Shown: positions 13,208 through 25,036 of the stretch, one piece after another
Layout of the letters: every line of letters begins with the position of its first letter
Position numbering within the stretch: the stretch's first letter is position 1
Origin: Abelmoschus esculentus
Taxonomy: Eukaryota; Streptophyta; Magnoliopsida; Malvales; Malvaceae
Assembly: GCA_035048815.1 (NCBI GenBank)
Contig: JAUCBN010000036.1
Span: 8,690,001 to 8,754,000 of the forward strand
Length of the DNA: 64,000 nt
Direction of reading: 5' to 3'
Program-made: the position numbers and the translations under genes
Notes under the pieces: model-generated
Databases searched by the model: none
Told to the model about the DNA's origin: nothing
The model's input: the letters and a program-made list of their open reading frames with translations, nothing else

Positions 13208-14310
13208 TCATCTCATCCAGGGTTTCATTAGATTGAAATTTATACCTGAAATTACTGGGTTGTTTACTGCCTCAGCAGGAAGTGCAGGTGCTGCCGAGCT
13301 TTCTCTTGGGGCATCGTCTTCGTACTCAGTCTGTTCAGCATTCAAGTCCTCCTTATCTGTATCCTTTTGTATTGTTTGTGGAGCTTTGGTTGCTGATTTG
13401 CCTATTGTTTCTTTCAGTTGTAGGCCACTTCTTGGTATGATTGCTTTGTACTGTTCATGGCCCATTCCTTTAGCAACTTCACTATTGCTAGGTAATCCCC
13501 CTTGTGGTCTTGTATTTTGTCTTAGAGCGAATTGACTAACTTGGGTTTCTAATAATTTTATTGCAGCATCTTGGTTTTGCAGTCTCATCTCTGTTCTATT
13601 CATGAAGTCGTCAGTCTTCTTCATGAAATTACTGTTCTCAGCCCAATTTTCATAATAAAGGCCTTGAGAGTATTTTCTAGTGAATTCATAGGTTGTTGTT
13701 GCTGATGCATCTGCTGCTGCGACAGTGACTGCTGCATCTGCTGCTGTGGTAGTGGCTGATAATTGGAGGTCTGGTTGGTGGGGTTTAAGGCATTGTTCGG
13801 GTTGCTCCATGAAAAGTTTGGGTGGCTTTTCCAAGCTGGATTATATGTATTTGACATCATGTTGTTATTCCGGTTATAATTTCCCATATAAAATCCAGTT
13901 TCCTCATCTTGCATATACTCAGAAGAATATATAGTCTTCACTTCTTGAGTATTCTGTTGTACTTGCATGTTCTGAACCATTTTGGTTAAGGTTGCCAACT
14001 GTGCTGCCACCGAATTATTGGTTTCTAACTCATTTACTGTGGCATGGCGGCTTAATCCTCCTCGCCTAGAAGTAGGAAATTGGAAATCATTCCTTGCGAG
14101 TTTGTTCAAAATTTCTATAGCTTATTCCGGGGCCTTGTCAAGGAGTGTGCCGTTTGCTGAGGCATCCAACATCATTCTAGTCGGGGCATTGGTGGCATTA
14201 TAGAACATGGTTACTTGCGTCCATAATGGGAATCCATGTAGTGGACATCTGTTCAGTAACTCTCTGTAGCGTTCCCAAGCCTCGTACATAGGTTCGTCAT
14301 CAGCCTATCT
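13208..14310 (-). pseudogene. Athila-type Gypsy gag, broken
   Basis: The minus-strand gag reads from about 14305 with Y-E-A-W-E-R-Y-R-E-L-L and P-T-R-M-M-L-D-A-S-A-N-G-T-L-L. A stop occurs near 14125. The reading continues as a 162-residue stretch rich in Asn and Gln with runs of glutamine (13621-14109) and then a coiled-coil-like segment with Q-D-A-A-I-K-L-L-E-T-Q-V (13208-13620). The same sequence blocks occur in the plus-strand element at 17596-19190, which shows that the two elements belong to one family. The N-terminal part is missing. Confidence 0.75.
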
Positions 14311-15002
14311 AAATGAAGTCACAATAGTCAACTGGAATACACTAACATAGACCACATCACTACATCAATCATTGTAACTAAATTATAAGAATCTCAACAA
14401 AATGTTAACTCTAACAATCAAAAATTATCAACGATCAATTTAAAAAATCAACTAACCAACGATCACATTAATATTTCTAAATCACTAGAAAGAAAAACCT
14501 TTACACCTATTTTAATATCGTCAACAATAGATCCAAGGAGTTACACTAGAACCAAATTGTAATAGAGACTAATCCAATTAGCAAAAAAATAAGATAACCA
14601 TCAAACAATCAATCAAGCTTTTGATGCTACATTTTGAATAACCTTTGACAATCGGTACAATAAAGAGAAAGTATTAAAATAAAATTTAGTTTTAAAATTA
14701 AGAGATATCAGAGAGATAACCGAAGATGATTGAACCCAAGTTGCAATAGATAGAGATGGTAAAAGTTATTGATGGTTGAAATGACAATAAACTTGTAAAA
14801 ATGCTATGACAAAAGATACTAAAATCATAAAAGGAAACATCAAACTAATTGGTAGAGAAATAAGAGCAAAGAAGAATCAGAATAGTAAAATGACAACGAA
14901 AGAGCAATCAACGACACAACTGAAACTCATGATCATAGAAATCAAATCTTTGAAGGAAGACCAATTACATGTGGTGGACAACATAGTGGAAAACAAATAA
15001 TT
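14311..15002. other. AT-rich spacer between Gypsy remnant and satellite
   Basis: I see nothing coding here. A 65-codon open stretch at 14806-15000 is lysine-rich and of low complexity and probably occurs by chance. Confidence 0.4.
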
Positions 15003-15578
15003 AATCATTTGAACTCATTAGATTTTATTGAATCTCATTTTGTGGTTGTTTTATTGGTTTTCAAGTGTGCTTGTCTAAATAGGCTTTATAGTGAACCCGT
15101 TAGAATTTTAATTGAGTAAAATCCTCTACAATTAAGATTAAGTTGTATATTTAGGTTCAAAATCTCATAAATAATTATTTGAACTCATGAAATTCGATTA
15201 AATCTTATTTTGCGATCGTTTTATTGGATTTAAAGTTGCATTTCTAAATGAGGTTTATAGTGAACTCATTGAAATGTTAATCGAGTACAATGATTAAAAT
15301 TGAGATTAAGTTGTTTAATCATGTTCTGAATCCTATAATAAAATATTGGAACTCATAAAATTTGATTTAATCTCATTTTGCGACGATTTTGTTGTGTTTA
15401 AAGTGTTCATATCTAAATGAGCTTTATAGTAAACTCGTTGGAATTTTAACCGATTAAAATGATCTAAAATTGAGATTAAGTTGTATAATTTGGTTCAAAA
15501 TCCTATGATTAATTATTTGAACTCTTACAATTTGATTGAGTCTCATAGTGAACCGTTTGGAATTTTAACTAATTTAAA
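15003..15578 (+). repeat. ~170 bp satellite, block A (about 3.4 diverged units)
   Basis: Units carry the landmarks 'ttgaactcat', 'gtctaaa', 'ggctttatag', 'gaattttaa' and 'gagattaag', recurring every 168-172 bp (for example 'tttatagtgaac/taaac' near 15085, 15255 and 15423). The same landmarks in the same order and orientation define the blocks at 23430-25036 and 37054-38588. This block is the most diverged. It ends where the 5' LTR of the plus-strand Gypsy begins (TG at 15579). Confidence 0.85.
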
Positions 15579-17451
15579 TGTTGATACATGCACGTTCTAA
15601 TCTTGTTAACTACGTTATAACTCTACAAAAAAGCTATATTTTAGGATTTTTTACTTATGTTATTGAGCGTTCATAAGCTTATATAGGTTCATTTAGTTGC
15701 ATTTAGGTTCATAACATTGCATGTAGTTTTATAATTATGCCTTGTCATTTTCAGGTGGTAATAGGTGCGTTATTTCACGAGAAAGGTAGTCCTTTTGAGT
15801 TGTGTTGTGCAGGTAAAGCAAAAATGGAAGTTGAGGCAATTTGTCATGGCATTCGTAGAAGGACAACGATGGGAAAATGCCATGGCAAAGCTAGAGGAAT
15901 CTTGTGCTGAGCTAGACGACAAGGAGATATTTTGATAAGAGTGTCAGCTGGTGCCATTACAACTGGCCGGGACCACTACAGCCTAGCCACAACCACCTTA
16001 GTAGGGGACCACAGCCAATATGGCCTGAATGCGAGCTACCTCAGTAGAGGACCACTGTCACCACTATCAGCCCTGCAGAAATACCATCACGTGAAGGGGT
16101 AGAAATGGATTTTTGCCTATCTTTTAGGATTTTTCATCCTTTTCAAAGACATAGTGACCTAGAAAAAAAAGAGAGGCCTTTAGAGGAGCAAAAACACAAG
16201 AAAATAGGGACCTTTCGATCTGTTTGTGGCGGAGGAAAGCTCCCACCGTTCTCCTCCAAACTCTGGCCAAGGAGTCCTCTATTGATAGAGCTCGAAGGGA
16301 GTGGTGTGCTAAGCACTCGGAAGGGGCTAGCACAACAAGGCGTCTCGTGGTGGTTGAAGAAGCCGACAGCCTGCGCATCTGAGGGTGTCTTCTAGTCCTC
16401 CTTCCTTTGCTCTATTTTTCATATTTTATGAGTATGATTGTTGAATGTTTAAGGTTTTATGTGGATGATATTACTTTAATATTTAGCACCACCATGTGAG
16501 CTTTGTTTAGGTGGTTGCTTTTGTGGATAATTATTTTTTGCTTTTATTAATATATTGTCTTCTATGTGTTTTTTTATTTCCTTTGCTCATTGGTTGTAAT
16601 TATTTAGGCATTATAAGAGGCACGATAATGTCCTGTGTTTAGGTGCATGCTAGAGCACTCGGAAGAGGTGTAGCTATAGATCCTTAGATCATCCGGAAGG
16701 AGCTAAGATAGGATCTATATGAGCAATGGGTTCTAGACTGAAAATAGAGCCTAATCTAAGCCTAGAGCACTCGGAAGAGGCATTGGTGAGGGTTTCAACG
16801 ACTAAAAGGAGTGTGCTTTACTGATAGATTAGTGCTACCCGAGTGACACGAGATACCATGGCATTTTAGTTTGTCAGGTTCCTATGACTCGGTAGAGCGG
16901 GAACACTTTAGAAACCTCTGTCGAGTAGATATGCACCATAGTTGTTTTATGTTCGTAAGAGTGAGGGGTAAGAAGTCCATAGGAGTTTCCACCAGTCATT
17001 CTCGAGAGAGTTTGTCAATAGAGGGTAAGTACAACATATAGTTTAAACGTGTTCCTGCATCGTGCTTTTGCCTCCGCATTTACAATATGCTTTCTTTACT
17101 TTACTTGTTATCTTGCAATCACACTGCTTTACACTTCACATATACTTCCACTCGTCTATCCTGCCATCACGTTTTCTTGGTGTGTTCTTGCATCGTGCTT
17201 TTCCCTCCACCATTTTCTCAGAGGCAAAACCTCTGTCGAGTAGATATGCACCATATTCTCTTGTTTATATCTTTATCTTTTTTTCTTTTTCTTGTTAGTG
17301 ACACTTTTTGCCTTGACAAATTTACCTTGCACTTTACCTGAGATCCTCGTGGGAACGATACTCACTCACCCTATTATTACTTGTATGACTGTGTATACTT
17401 GCACATATATGTGTTTTCACATACATTATTTATAGCACTACACAGAACACA
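15579..17451 (+). mobile_element. 5' LTR of Athila-type Gypsy element
   Basis: The left limit is set by loss of the satellite and a TG dinucleotide at 15579. The right limit is set by a CA just upstream of the primer-binding site at 17461. That makes about 1.87 kb, which fits the long LTRs of Athila elements. Internally there are partial duplications: 'agcactcggaag' occurs near 16310, 16650 and 16763, 'tgcatcgtgctttt' near 17056 and 17189, and 'tgtcgagtagatatgcacca' near 16918 and 17233. There is no matching 3' LTR in the window. Open stretches in it are not convincing genes. Confidence 0.6.
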
Positions 17452-17460
17452 CCAAGTTTT

Positions 17461-17480
17461 TGGTGCCGTTGCCGGGGATC
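17461..17480 (+). promoter_or_regulatory. Primer-binding site, tRNA-Asp type
   Basis: The sequence tggtgccgttgccggggatc is complementary to the 3' end of plant tRNA-Asp(GUC) including CCA, with one mismatch (T where C is expected at the fourth base). This is the established Athila-group priming site. It lies about 10 bp after the 5' LTR and 115 bp before the gag start, as expected. Confidence 0.85.
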
Positions 17481-17595
17481 TATCTAGAGTAAAATTGGTT
17501 ATATTTATCTTGACATTTTTATTTTGCTTTGTTTATTTTTATAGTTTCGTTTTACTTGTTCTTTTTGTTTTTCTTTTCAGGGTCATTCCCAATGC

Positions 17596-19190
17596 ATGTC
17601 CAGAAGGTCTACTGACGGACCTCTTTATCCTATAGTGCTTGAAATTGAGCGTTTTTTTCATCAAAGAAGGCGTAATCAATGTACAACTATGGACCCACCA
17701 ATATAGGACCTAGTATTTCAAAATGTTGGGGTAAATCAGCATGCTACTGTACCTCGATCGAGAGCTATTATGGATCATTTAAATTCTATCTTGGATGATC
17801 TTAATCTTGGTATCGTGGCAATAGAAATTCAAGCTACCCATTTCGAACTAAGGCTTGTCATTTTCAATATGCTAAACTCTATTCGGCAATTTGGAGGAAT
17901 GACACATGAAGACGCAAGGCAACATATTCGAGTATTTTTAGAAGTTTGTGACTTATTCCGTCAACAAGGAGTTCATGAGGATGTCTTGAAACTCAATTTA
18001 TTCCCTTATCCTCTATATGGTCGAGGAAGGGGATGGTTGAGTGGAGTACCATCCGGATCGATAGAGTCATGGGCCGATCTATGCAAGAGCTTTTTACTAC
18101 AGTATAATCCTCCAAATCTCAATACTCAGCTTAGAAATGACATTGCTTCTTTTTGACAAGGTGACGACGAGTCTATGTGTAAATGTTGGGATCGATACAA
18201 GGGATTGCTTCGCAAGTGTACAAATCATGGTTTTCAAGATTAGACTCAAGTTGTGATGTTCTACAATGGAGTCATTGCACCTACTAGGATGATGCTAGAT
18301 GCCTCGGCAAATGGAACTTTGTTAGAAAAATCACCCGAGGAGGCATTTGACATTCTTGATAGAATTGCCAATAATGACTATCAATTTCCTTCTACAAGAC
18401 TTGGAACCGGGAGCAAGGCACAAGGGACATTCGAGCTCGATGCTAAAGATTCACTATCAGCCCAACTCTTAGCTATCACCAACATGTTGAAGAGCATTCA
18501 ACGTTCTAATAAAGTAAAGGAATTGAAGATGGTCAGTTCAGCATGTCTTTTATGTCATGTCAATCATCACGAGAGTAAGTGCCAGGAAGCCATGAGACAG
18601 CTAATTATGTGAGCAGCTTTAATAGGAGCAACAACAATCCCTACTCAAACACCTCTAATCCAGGATGGCGACAACATTCGAATTTTTCATGGTGAAACCA
18701 AGGACCCAGCAATCCTAATCCCACAGTGTGGAACCAAAATCAGAATGAGCCTCAAAATTTCCAAACGAATATGCCCTGGCATAATCAGGGAAAGGGGGCA
18801 TCATAAACATCTAATACCAGTTCTTTGGAGGCGACCATGCAAGAATTTATTCTAAGTACCAAGAAGATGCTTCAAGAGCATACAACAACCATCAAGAACC
18901 AATGAACTTTATTGCAAAGCCACAACACTTCATTGCGAAATTTAGAGACTCAGGTTGGCCAAATTGCCATTACATTACAAGAACGTCAACCTCGACGTTT
19001 TTCTAGTGATACTGAAGTCACTAAGACATACGATAAAGAACAATGTAGCACGATCACATTAAGGAGTAACACTCAACTTAATCAACAAAATAAGTTTATG
19101 GGAAGAAATCTGAAGTTTCCTTACCCGAATCTACGCAAGAAGAAATGCCTGAGCAAATTTTTGAGGAAAAGAACCTGGAGGAAGGTTTGA
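17596..19190 (+). pseudogene. Athila-type Gypsy gag, with internal stops
   Basis: The likely start is the ATG at 17596 (M-S-R-R-S-T-D-G-P-L-Y-P). Stops follow in the same frame near 17704, 18154 and 18242. Recognisable gag blocks are the H-I-R-V-F-L-E-V-C segment, W-L-S-G-V-P-S-G-S-I (about 18030-18070), P-T-R-M-M-L-D-A-S-A-N-G-T-L-L (18270-18320), and a downstream Asn-rich stretch and E-T-Q-V-G-Q-I-A segment (18912-19190). The product would form the virus-like particle of the retrotransposon if intact. Because of the stops it is a pseudogene. It is the counterpart of the minus-strand gag at 13208-14310. Confidence 0.8.
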
Positions 19191-19290
19191 CAAAGGAACC
19201 TACCGATGGAGCGAGCAAAAATACCTCGGTAAAATCAGTTCCTACACCACTAATGGAAGAAGTTAGACCCCCACCACCCATCACCCATTT

Positions 19291-19775
19291 TTGAAAGAGA
19301 TAGTCATGAAGAAGCGTAAAGTGGAGAAGTTTGAGACAATTGCTACGATAAAAGAGTACTGCTCTACTTTGAGTAATTTACCATCGAAGAAGAAGGATCC
19401 GGGCAACTTCATTATTTTATGTACCATTGGAGAAAAGTTCATTGGGAAAGCACTCTGTGATCTTGGATCAAGTGTAAATCTAAAGCTCAAGTCAATTTTT
19501 GTGAAGCTTAGCATGGGAGATACAATACCTACATCCGTTATTTTGCAACTAACCGATTGTTCCCATATGAGATCTGAGGGGAAGATATCATAGTGAGGGT
19601 GGACAAGTTCATGTTTCCAGCCGACTTCCTCATACTTGATTGCAAGACTGATGCTAATATACCTATCATCTTAGGAAGACCTTTCCTAGCAACCGGTCAC
19701 ATTCTCATTGATTGTGAGAAGGGTGAGGTCACAATGCGAGTAGCCAATCAAAGATTGACCATTAACATCAACTGA
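19291..19775 (+). pseudogene. Gypsy aspartic protease, broken
   Basis: The sequence has K-K-K-D-P-G-N-F, then A-L-C-D-L-G-S-S-V-N-L (the active-site region, D-L-G type). After a stop at about 19591 it continues with F-L-I-L-D-C-K-T-D and I-I-L-G-R-P-F-L-A-T-G-H in 19593-19775. The order matches the minus-strand protease at 12301-13085. It lies between gag and RT of the same element. Confidence 0.8.
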
Positions 19776-19958
19776 TCTCTCAAGTACATGGATGATTCTA
19801 AAGAATGCCGGAGCATTTTAGAAGCAGATTATGAGCTATCAATAAAAGCTGATCATTTTTACCACAACAATTTTATGCAACTGGATGAGTATGAAGAGTT
19901 CATGAAACAAGAAGAGGAAGAATCTAGTAAATCTTCATTGTAGGAACACCAATATAGT

Positions 19959-21160
19959 ATGCTGATAGCTAGAAACTATTCGAGCTTCAAACCTCTTGAT
20001 TTCGAGGAATTTAGTCCTCCTAAGCCTTTGTTACTCAATGCACCGAAGCTGGAGCTGAAGATTTTGCCACAACATTTGAAATATGCTTATTTGGGTGAAG
20101 ATGAGACCCTGCCTGTTATTATTACTGCATATCTTAATTCTGATCAAGGGAGAAGTCTACTTTCTGTTTTGTTACAGTATAAACGAGTAATAGGATGGAC
20201 CATGGCGGATTTAAAGGGGATTAGTCCTACTATCTATATGCATCAAATACTTCTGGAAGAATGCCATGGCAAATCCGTAGAGCCACAACATAGACTCAAC
20301 CCCATTACGAAGCAAGTTGTTATGAAGGAGATTTTCAAATAGCTTGATGTTGGAGATATTTACCTAATATCGGACAGTTCATGGGTAAGCCCGATTCAAT
20401 ATGTACCCAAAAAAGGAGGTACGACCGTGGTGAGCAATGAGGACAATGAGCTATTGCTAATGAGAGTAGTGACCGGATGGAGGATCTGTATAGACTATCG
20501 AAAGCTCAACAAGGCTATGAAGAAGGACCACTTTCCTCTACCCTTCATCGACTAAATATTGGATCGCTTAGCGGGCAAAGCTTACTATTGTTTCTTGGAT
20601 GGATATTCGGGTTATAACCAAATAGCCATAGCACTGGAGGACCAAGAGAAGATCACTTTCACTTGTCCTTATGGCACTTATGCTTTTCGAAGGATGCCCT
20701 TTGGATTGTGTAATGCTCCAGCAACTTTTTAGCACTGCATGCAAGCTATCTTCTCTGATATGGTTGAGGACTCTCTTGAGATATTCATGGACGACTTCTC
20801 TGTATCTGGAGAAAGTTTCTAGAATTATCTTGGCAATTTAGCAAAGGTCCTGAAATGATGCGAAGAGGCTGGCCTTGTGTTAAATTGAAAGAAATGTCGC
20901 TTCATGGTGATGGAAGGTATTGTGTTAGGCCATAAGATCTCACACAAAGGCATTGAAGTAGACAAAGCTAAGATCGAGGTGATCGAGAAGCTATCACCAC
21001 CAACAAATTTCAAGGGCATAAGAAGTTTTCTTGGACACGCGGGATTCTATAGGAGTTTCATCAAGGATTTCTCCAAGATCTCCAAGTCGTTGTGCATGTT
21101 GTTGCAGCAAATTAGCCTTTTGTATTCGATCAAAAATGTCACGGCGCTTTCACAGACCTG
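19959..21160 (+). pseudogene. Gypsy reverse transcriptase, many stops
   Basis: From about 19959 a pre-RT linker leads into RT. Visible motifs are S-S-W-V-S-P-I-Q-Y-V-P-K-K-G-G, W-R-I-C-I-D-Y-R-K-L-N, F-L-D-G-Y-S-G-Y-N-Q-I, F-G-L-C-N-A-P-A-T-F and the catalytic F-M-D-D box near 20787. Further on are G-H-K-I-S and F-L-G-H-A-G-F-Y-R. In-frame stops occur at about 20341, 20553, 20730, 20819, 20856 and 20886, with a further break near 21105. The gene is dead. The motif order is diagnostic of Ty3/Gypsy RT. Confidence 0.9.
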
Positions 21161-21164
21161 AAGC

Positions 21165-21600
21165 AAAGCCTAATCACTGCACAAATTATTGTTCCCCCAG
21201 ATCGGACACTACCGTTCGAGCTGATGTACGATGTAAGCGACTACGCCGTTGGAGAAGTCTTGGGGCAGCGCTGAGATAAAATTTTTCATGTTGTTTATAA
21301 TGCTATCTGTACTTTAAATGATACACAACTTAATTATAATACCACAGAGAAAGAGCTTCTTGTTGTGGTATTTGCATTTGATAAGTTTAGGCAATACTTG
21401 ATAGGCACTAAGGTCATTGTTCACACCAATCACTCAGCGATTAAATACTTAATAACTAAAAAGTATGCCACACCTAGGCTCATTAGATGGATACTGTTGT
21501 TGCAAGAATTTAATTTAGAGGTGGTAGATAGGAAGAGCACAAAAAACCAAGTTGCTGATCATCTTTCTAGGCTAGAAGTTAACCTGGAATGTCATGGCAA
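21165..21600 (+). pseudogene. Gypsy RNase H domain
   Basis: The stretch reads L-P-F-E-L-M-Y-D-V-S-D-Y-A-V-G (start of the RNase H fold). After a stop it continues with Y-N-T-T-E-K-E-L-L-V-V-V-F-A-F-D-K-F-R and H-T-N-H-S-A-I-K-Y-L. It ends at about 21590 with N-Q-V-A-D-H-L-S-R-L-E, the usual Gypsy tail. It directly follows RT and precedes the integrase zinc finger. Confidence 0.85.
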
Positions 21601-21783
21601 AATTGAAATACATGATGAATTTCCTGATGAGAAAATTCTTTATACCATGACAATTCCGTGGTATGCTGACATTACTAATTTTCTTGTTAGTGGTGTTTTG
21701 CCTTTTGACATGACTAGTCAAGGAAGAAAAAATTCAGACATGACGCGCAGTTCTATTTCTAGGATAAGCCATATCTGTTCCTG

Positions 21784-22177
21784 AAGAAGAGCAATACGAT
21801 ATTTTGCATCACGGTCACACTGGCCCATGTAGAGGTCACTTCGGAGGAATGAGGACTGTTGCAAAGGTCCTCCAATCAGGTTTTTATTGGCCTACCTTAT
21901 TCAAAGATACCCTAGAATTTTACCAAGCGTACGATCGATGTAAGAAGACTGGAAACATCTCCAGACGTCATAAAATGCCACGATAAAATATCTTGGAGAT
22001 CGAGTTATTTGACGTGTGGAGTATAGACTTCATGTACCTTTCCCATCCTCATTTGGATATTTATACATCCTTTTGGTAGTGGACTACGTGTCCAAGTGGG
22101 TTGAAGCCATTGCAACGCCAAGAAACGATTCAAAGACAATGCTTATGTTTCTTCATAAGCACATTGATGAGTTTTTG
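21784..22177 (+). pseudogene. Gypsy integrase, N-terminal part only
   Basis: The sequence carries the HHCC zinc-finger region (H-H-G-H-T-G then R-C-K-K, with Tyr where the first Cys of the Cys pair is expected). It continues into the catalytic core with F-D-V-W-S-I-D-F, which holds the first catalytic Asp. A frame break lies near 22020. The reading stops at about 22177, before the second catalytic Asp and the Glu. There the sequence switches abruptly to an inverted copy of 9241-9335. The missing part of the core is seen in a different copy at 47126-47590. Confidence 0.8.
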
Positions 22178-22282
22178 AAAAGGCTATTATTTACTATTCT
22201 TTTCCTAAACAATATGTACTCCTCATTACCACTAATTTGAACTGATACATATACTTATTGTTCAATAATTGATATTTTGCTG
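22178..22282 (+). repeat. Inverted copy of the 9241-9335 segment joined to the broken integrase
   Basis: This stretch ('ctattatttactattctttt', then 'caatat', 'gatacatatacttatt') is the reverse complement of 9241-9335 with few differences. It has no coding link to the integrase on its left and is followed directly by a partial LTR on its right. It marks a chimeric junction between two retrotransposon copies. Confidence 0.7.
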
Positions 22283-23429
22283 CTAAAAACCTTCCACATA
22301 AACCTTCCACAAAACTACTAAAAACCTAGCCGAAAATACCGAAAACTAAGCCAAAACGCATTCGAAACAACATCAGCCCTTAAACTATTGAATCTAACCT
22401 CTAAACCTCCTCAATTATAAACTAAAAACACTTTCAAACCATCCTTATACCTCCATCAAAAGAAAAACACCTAAAACAACCCATAAAACAACCGAAAACC
22501 ACCTCTAAACAAAATCGATTCAATTATTTCGAGATTAAATTAATGTTCCATCAATTCAAGACTCAATTAATCATCAAGTTAAGTTTAATTTCATAAAAAA
22601 TCATCCTAATTTTAGCCTTGAATTAGATCTAACCTAATTTCTTAAAAATTACCCCAAAACATCAAAATCTTGAATTAAAATATGAAATCAAGTTTAGATT
22701 ATTGATTTGTAAGCCAAATATTTCGGAATATCAAATAAAGAACCTTAGAAATGTAAAAAATCATAAAATTACCTTGAGATCAAACCACCAAAAAGATGTG
22801 AATTCTTCTTTCGATTTTCCTTGAAAATAGATAATGATTTTGTAAAATCAATGGGTACGTTTTGTAGAGAATGAAATAAAAAGTAAAATGAGATAAATCT
22901 TGATTAAAATGGAGAAGAAGTCAGCAAGTAATTGAAAAAATCTTGGAGAGAAAATAGAGTGAAAATGGGGAGAAAGTTTCGGAGAAAAGATGAGAAAATA
23001 AGAGGTTAGAAAAGAAAATGAAAATAACTTCTAATTAAAAACAAATTTTGGGGGATAATCTCTAATTCAAATAAATTAGGTTAATGACCCTCTAAGAATT
23101 CTAAGCTTTGGCTTACTTTCCAATTTAGTCACTAAAACTCTCAAATTTCTAAAAATTGCAATTTAACCCCTAAATTTTCTAAAATTTATAATTTAGTCAC
23201 TAATATAATAATTAGGCTTAATTAAATCCAATTAAAACTTGAATAATATCCCTTTAAATCAAAAATACCATTTTTAATATTTTTAAAACATTTCTATACA
23301 TTTATTATTTATCTAATTAAATTATTATTATTTTAAATTTCTCAGAATTAATGAATCGAAGAATCCGATTCGACACGAATCAAATCCTCCCTAACTAACA
23401 CTCAAACTACTAACCCTAAACCGGGATGT
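22283..23429 (-). mobile_element. Partial LTR (5' ~1.15 kb) of the same family as 29648-33027
   Basis: Read on the minus strand from 23429 it begins TGTAACATCCCGG. It follows the + strand element from 29648 to about 30795, including the 'agtagtttgagtgttag' start and the 'tttcggcttagttttt' and 'tagttttgtggag' words near its inner end. The left part of the LTR is missing. The right boundary abuts satellite block B. Confidence 0.75.
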
Positions 23430-25036
23430 TACATCACATTTTGTTGAAGTTTTATTGGGATTAAAAGATTCTTGTCTAAATGGGCCTTATAGGGAATCTG
23501 TTCTAATTTTAACCGAGTAAAAAGCTAAAAATTTGAGATTAATCTTTATAATTTTATTCAAAAGTCCATAATTATTTTTTGAACTCATAAAATTTGATTT
23601 AATAACATTTGGTTATCGTTTTGTTGGGATTAAAATGTACATGTCAAAATGGGCTTTATAGAGAATTTGTTCAAATTTTAACCGAGTAAAAAGCTGAAAA
23701 TATGAGATCAATCCGTATAATTTTGTTCAAAAGCCCATAATTAACTATTTGAACTCATAAAATTTGATTTAATAACAGGTAGTTATCGTTTTGATGGGAT
23801 TAAAACGTACTTGTCTAAATGGGCTTTGTAGAGAATCCGTTCGAATTTTAACCGAGTAAAAAGCTTAAAATTTGAGATTAATCTATATAATTTTATTTAA
23901 AAGTCCATAATTAACTTTTTGAACTCATAAAATTTGATTTAATAACATTTGGTTATCGTTTTGTTGGATTAAAACGTGCTTGTCTAAATGGGATTTATAG
24001 AGAATCCATTCGAATTTTAATCGAGTAAAGAGCTAAAAATATGAGATTAATCTGTATAATTTTGTTCAAAAGCCCATAATTAACTATTTGAACTCATAAA
24101 ATTTGATTTAATAACATTTGGTTATCATTTTGATGGGATTATTATGTGGATTTCTAAGTGGTCTTTATAGAGAATTCGTTCGAATTTTAACTGAATAAAA
24201 AGTTGAAAATTTTATATTAATTTGTATAATTTTGTTCAAAAGCCCATAATTAACAATTTTAACTCCTAAAATTTGATTTGATAACATTTGGTTGCCCTTT
24301 AATTAGGATTAAAACATGCTTGTCTAAATGGGCTTTATAGAGATTATGTTCGAATTTTAACCGAGTAAAAAGCTAAAACTTTTAGATTAATCTATATAAT
24401 TTTGTTAAAAGCCCATAATTAACTATCTGAAATCATAAAATTTTATTTAATAATATTTGGTTGTCGTTTTGTTGGAATTAAAACCTGCATGTCTAAATGG
24501 GCTTTATAGAGAATTAGTTTGAATTTTAACCGAATAAAAAGCTAAAAATCTGAGATTAATCTGTATAATTTTGTTCAAACGCCATAATTAACTATTTGAA
24601 CTCATAAAATTTGATTTAATCACATTTGATTGTTATTTTATTGGGATTAAAATGTGCTCTTTTAAATGGGCTTTAAAGAGAATCCGTTTGAATTTTAACC
24701 TAGTAAAAAGCTTAAAATTTGATATTAATCTATATAATTTTATTCAAAAGCCCAAATTAACTTTTTGAACTCATAAAATTTGATTTAATAACATTTGGTT
24801 GATGTTTTGTTAGGATTAAAACGTGCTTGTCTAAATGGGCCTTATAGGGAATTTGTTCTAATTTTAACCGAGTAAAAAGCTAAAAATTTTAGATTAATCT
24901 ATATAATTTTATTCAAAAGCCCATAATTAATTTTTTGAACTCATAAAATTTGATTTAATAACATTTAGTTATCATTTTGTTGGGATTAAATCGTGTATGT
25001 CTAAATGGGCTTTATAGAGAATCTATTTGAATTTTT
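23430..25036 (+). repeat. ~170 bp satellite, block B (about 9.4 units)
   Basis: There are head-to-tail units of 169-170 bp. For example the 'gagaat(c/t)' landmark lies near 23831, 24000, 24170, 24340 and 24509. Each unit has 'gtctaaatgggctttatag', 'gaattttaaccgagtaaaa', 'gagattaatctgtataat', 'cataattaactatttgaac' and 'atttgatttaataacattt'. The block is cut at 25036 by a LINE, and its register resumes at 37054. Confidence 0.95.

Larger units (their letters stand above)
9241..14310 (-). mobile_element. Athila-type Gypsy element, deletion derivative lacking RT, RNase H and integrase
   Basis: Read on the minus strand, the element holds gag (13208-14310) and aspartic protease (12301-13085). These are followed not by reverse transcriptase but by a non-coding stretch and then a plant-transposon-like reading frame (about 10826-11834). 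The left part (9340-9400) has the Athila-like 'atacccccaaactcgaac' and 'tgtcctcaagcaatg' words, with a second similar stretch at 10200-10240. RT, RNase H and integrase are absent, so it cannot move autonomously. At about 14305 the gag breaks off before its N-terminal third. A segment of its left part (9241-9335) reappears inverted at 22178-22282. Confidence 0.7.

Noticed and set aside
16105..16395. Genes on both strands in the Gypsy 5' LTR
   Set aside because: Overlapping open stretches on both strands within an LTR, with no motif.
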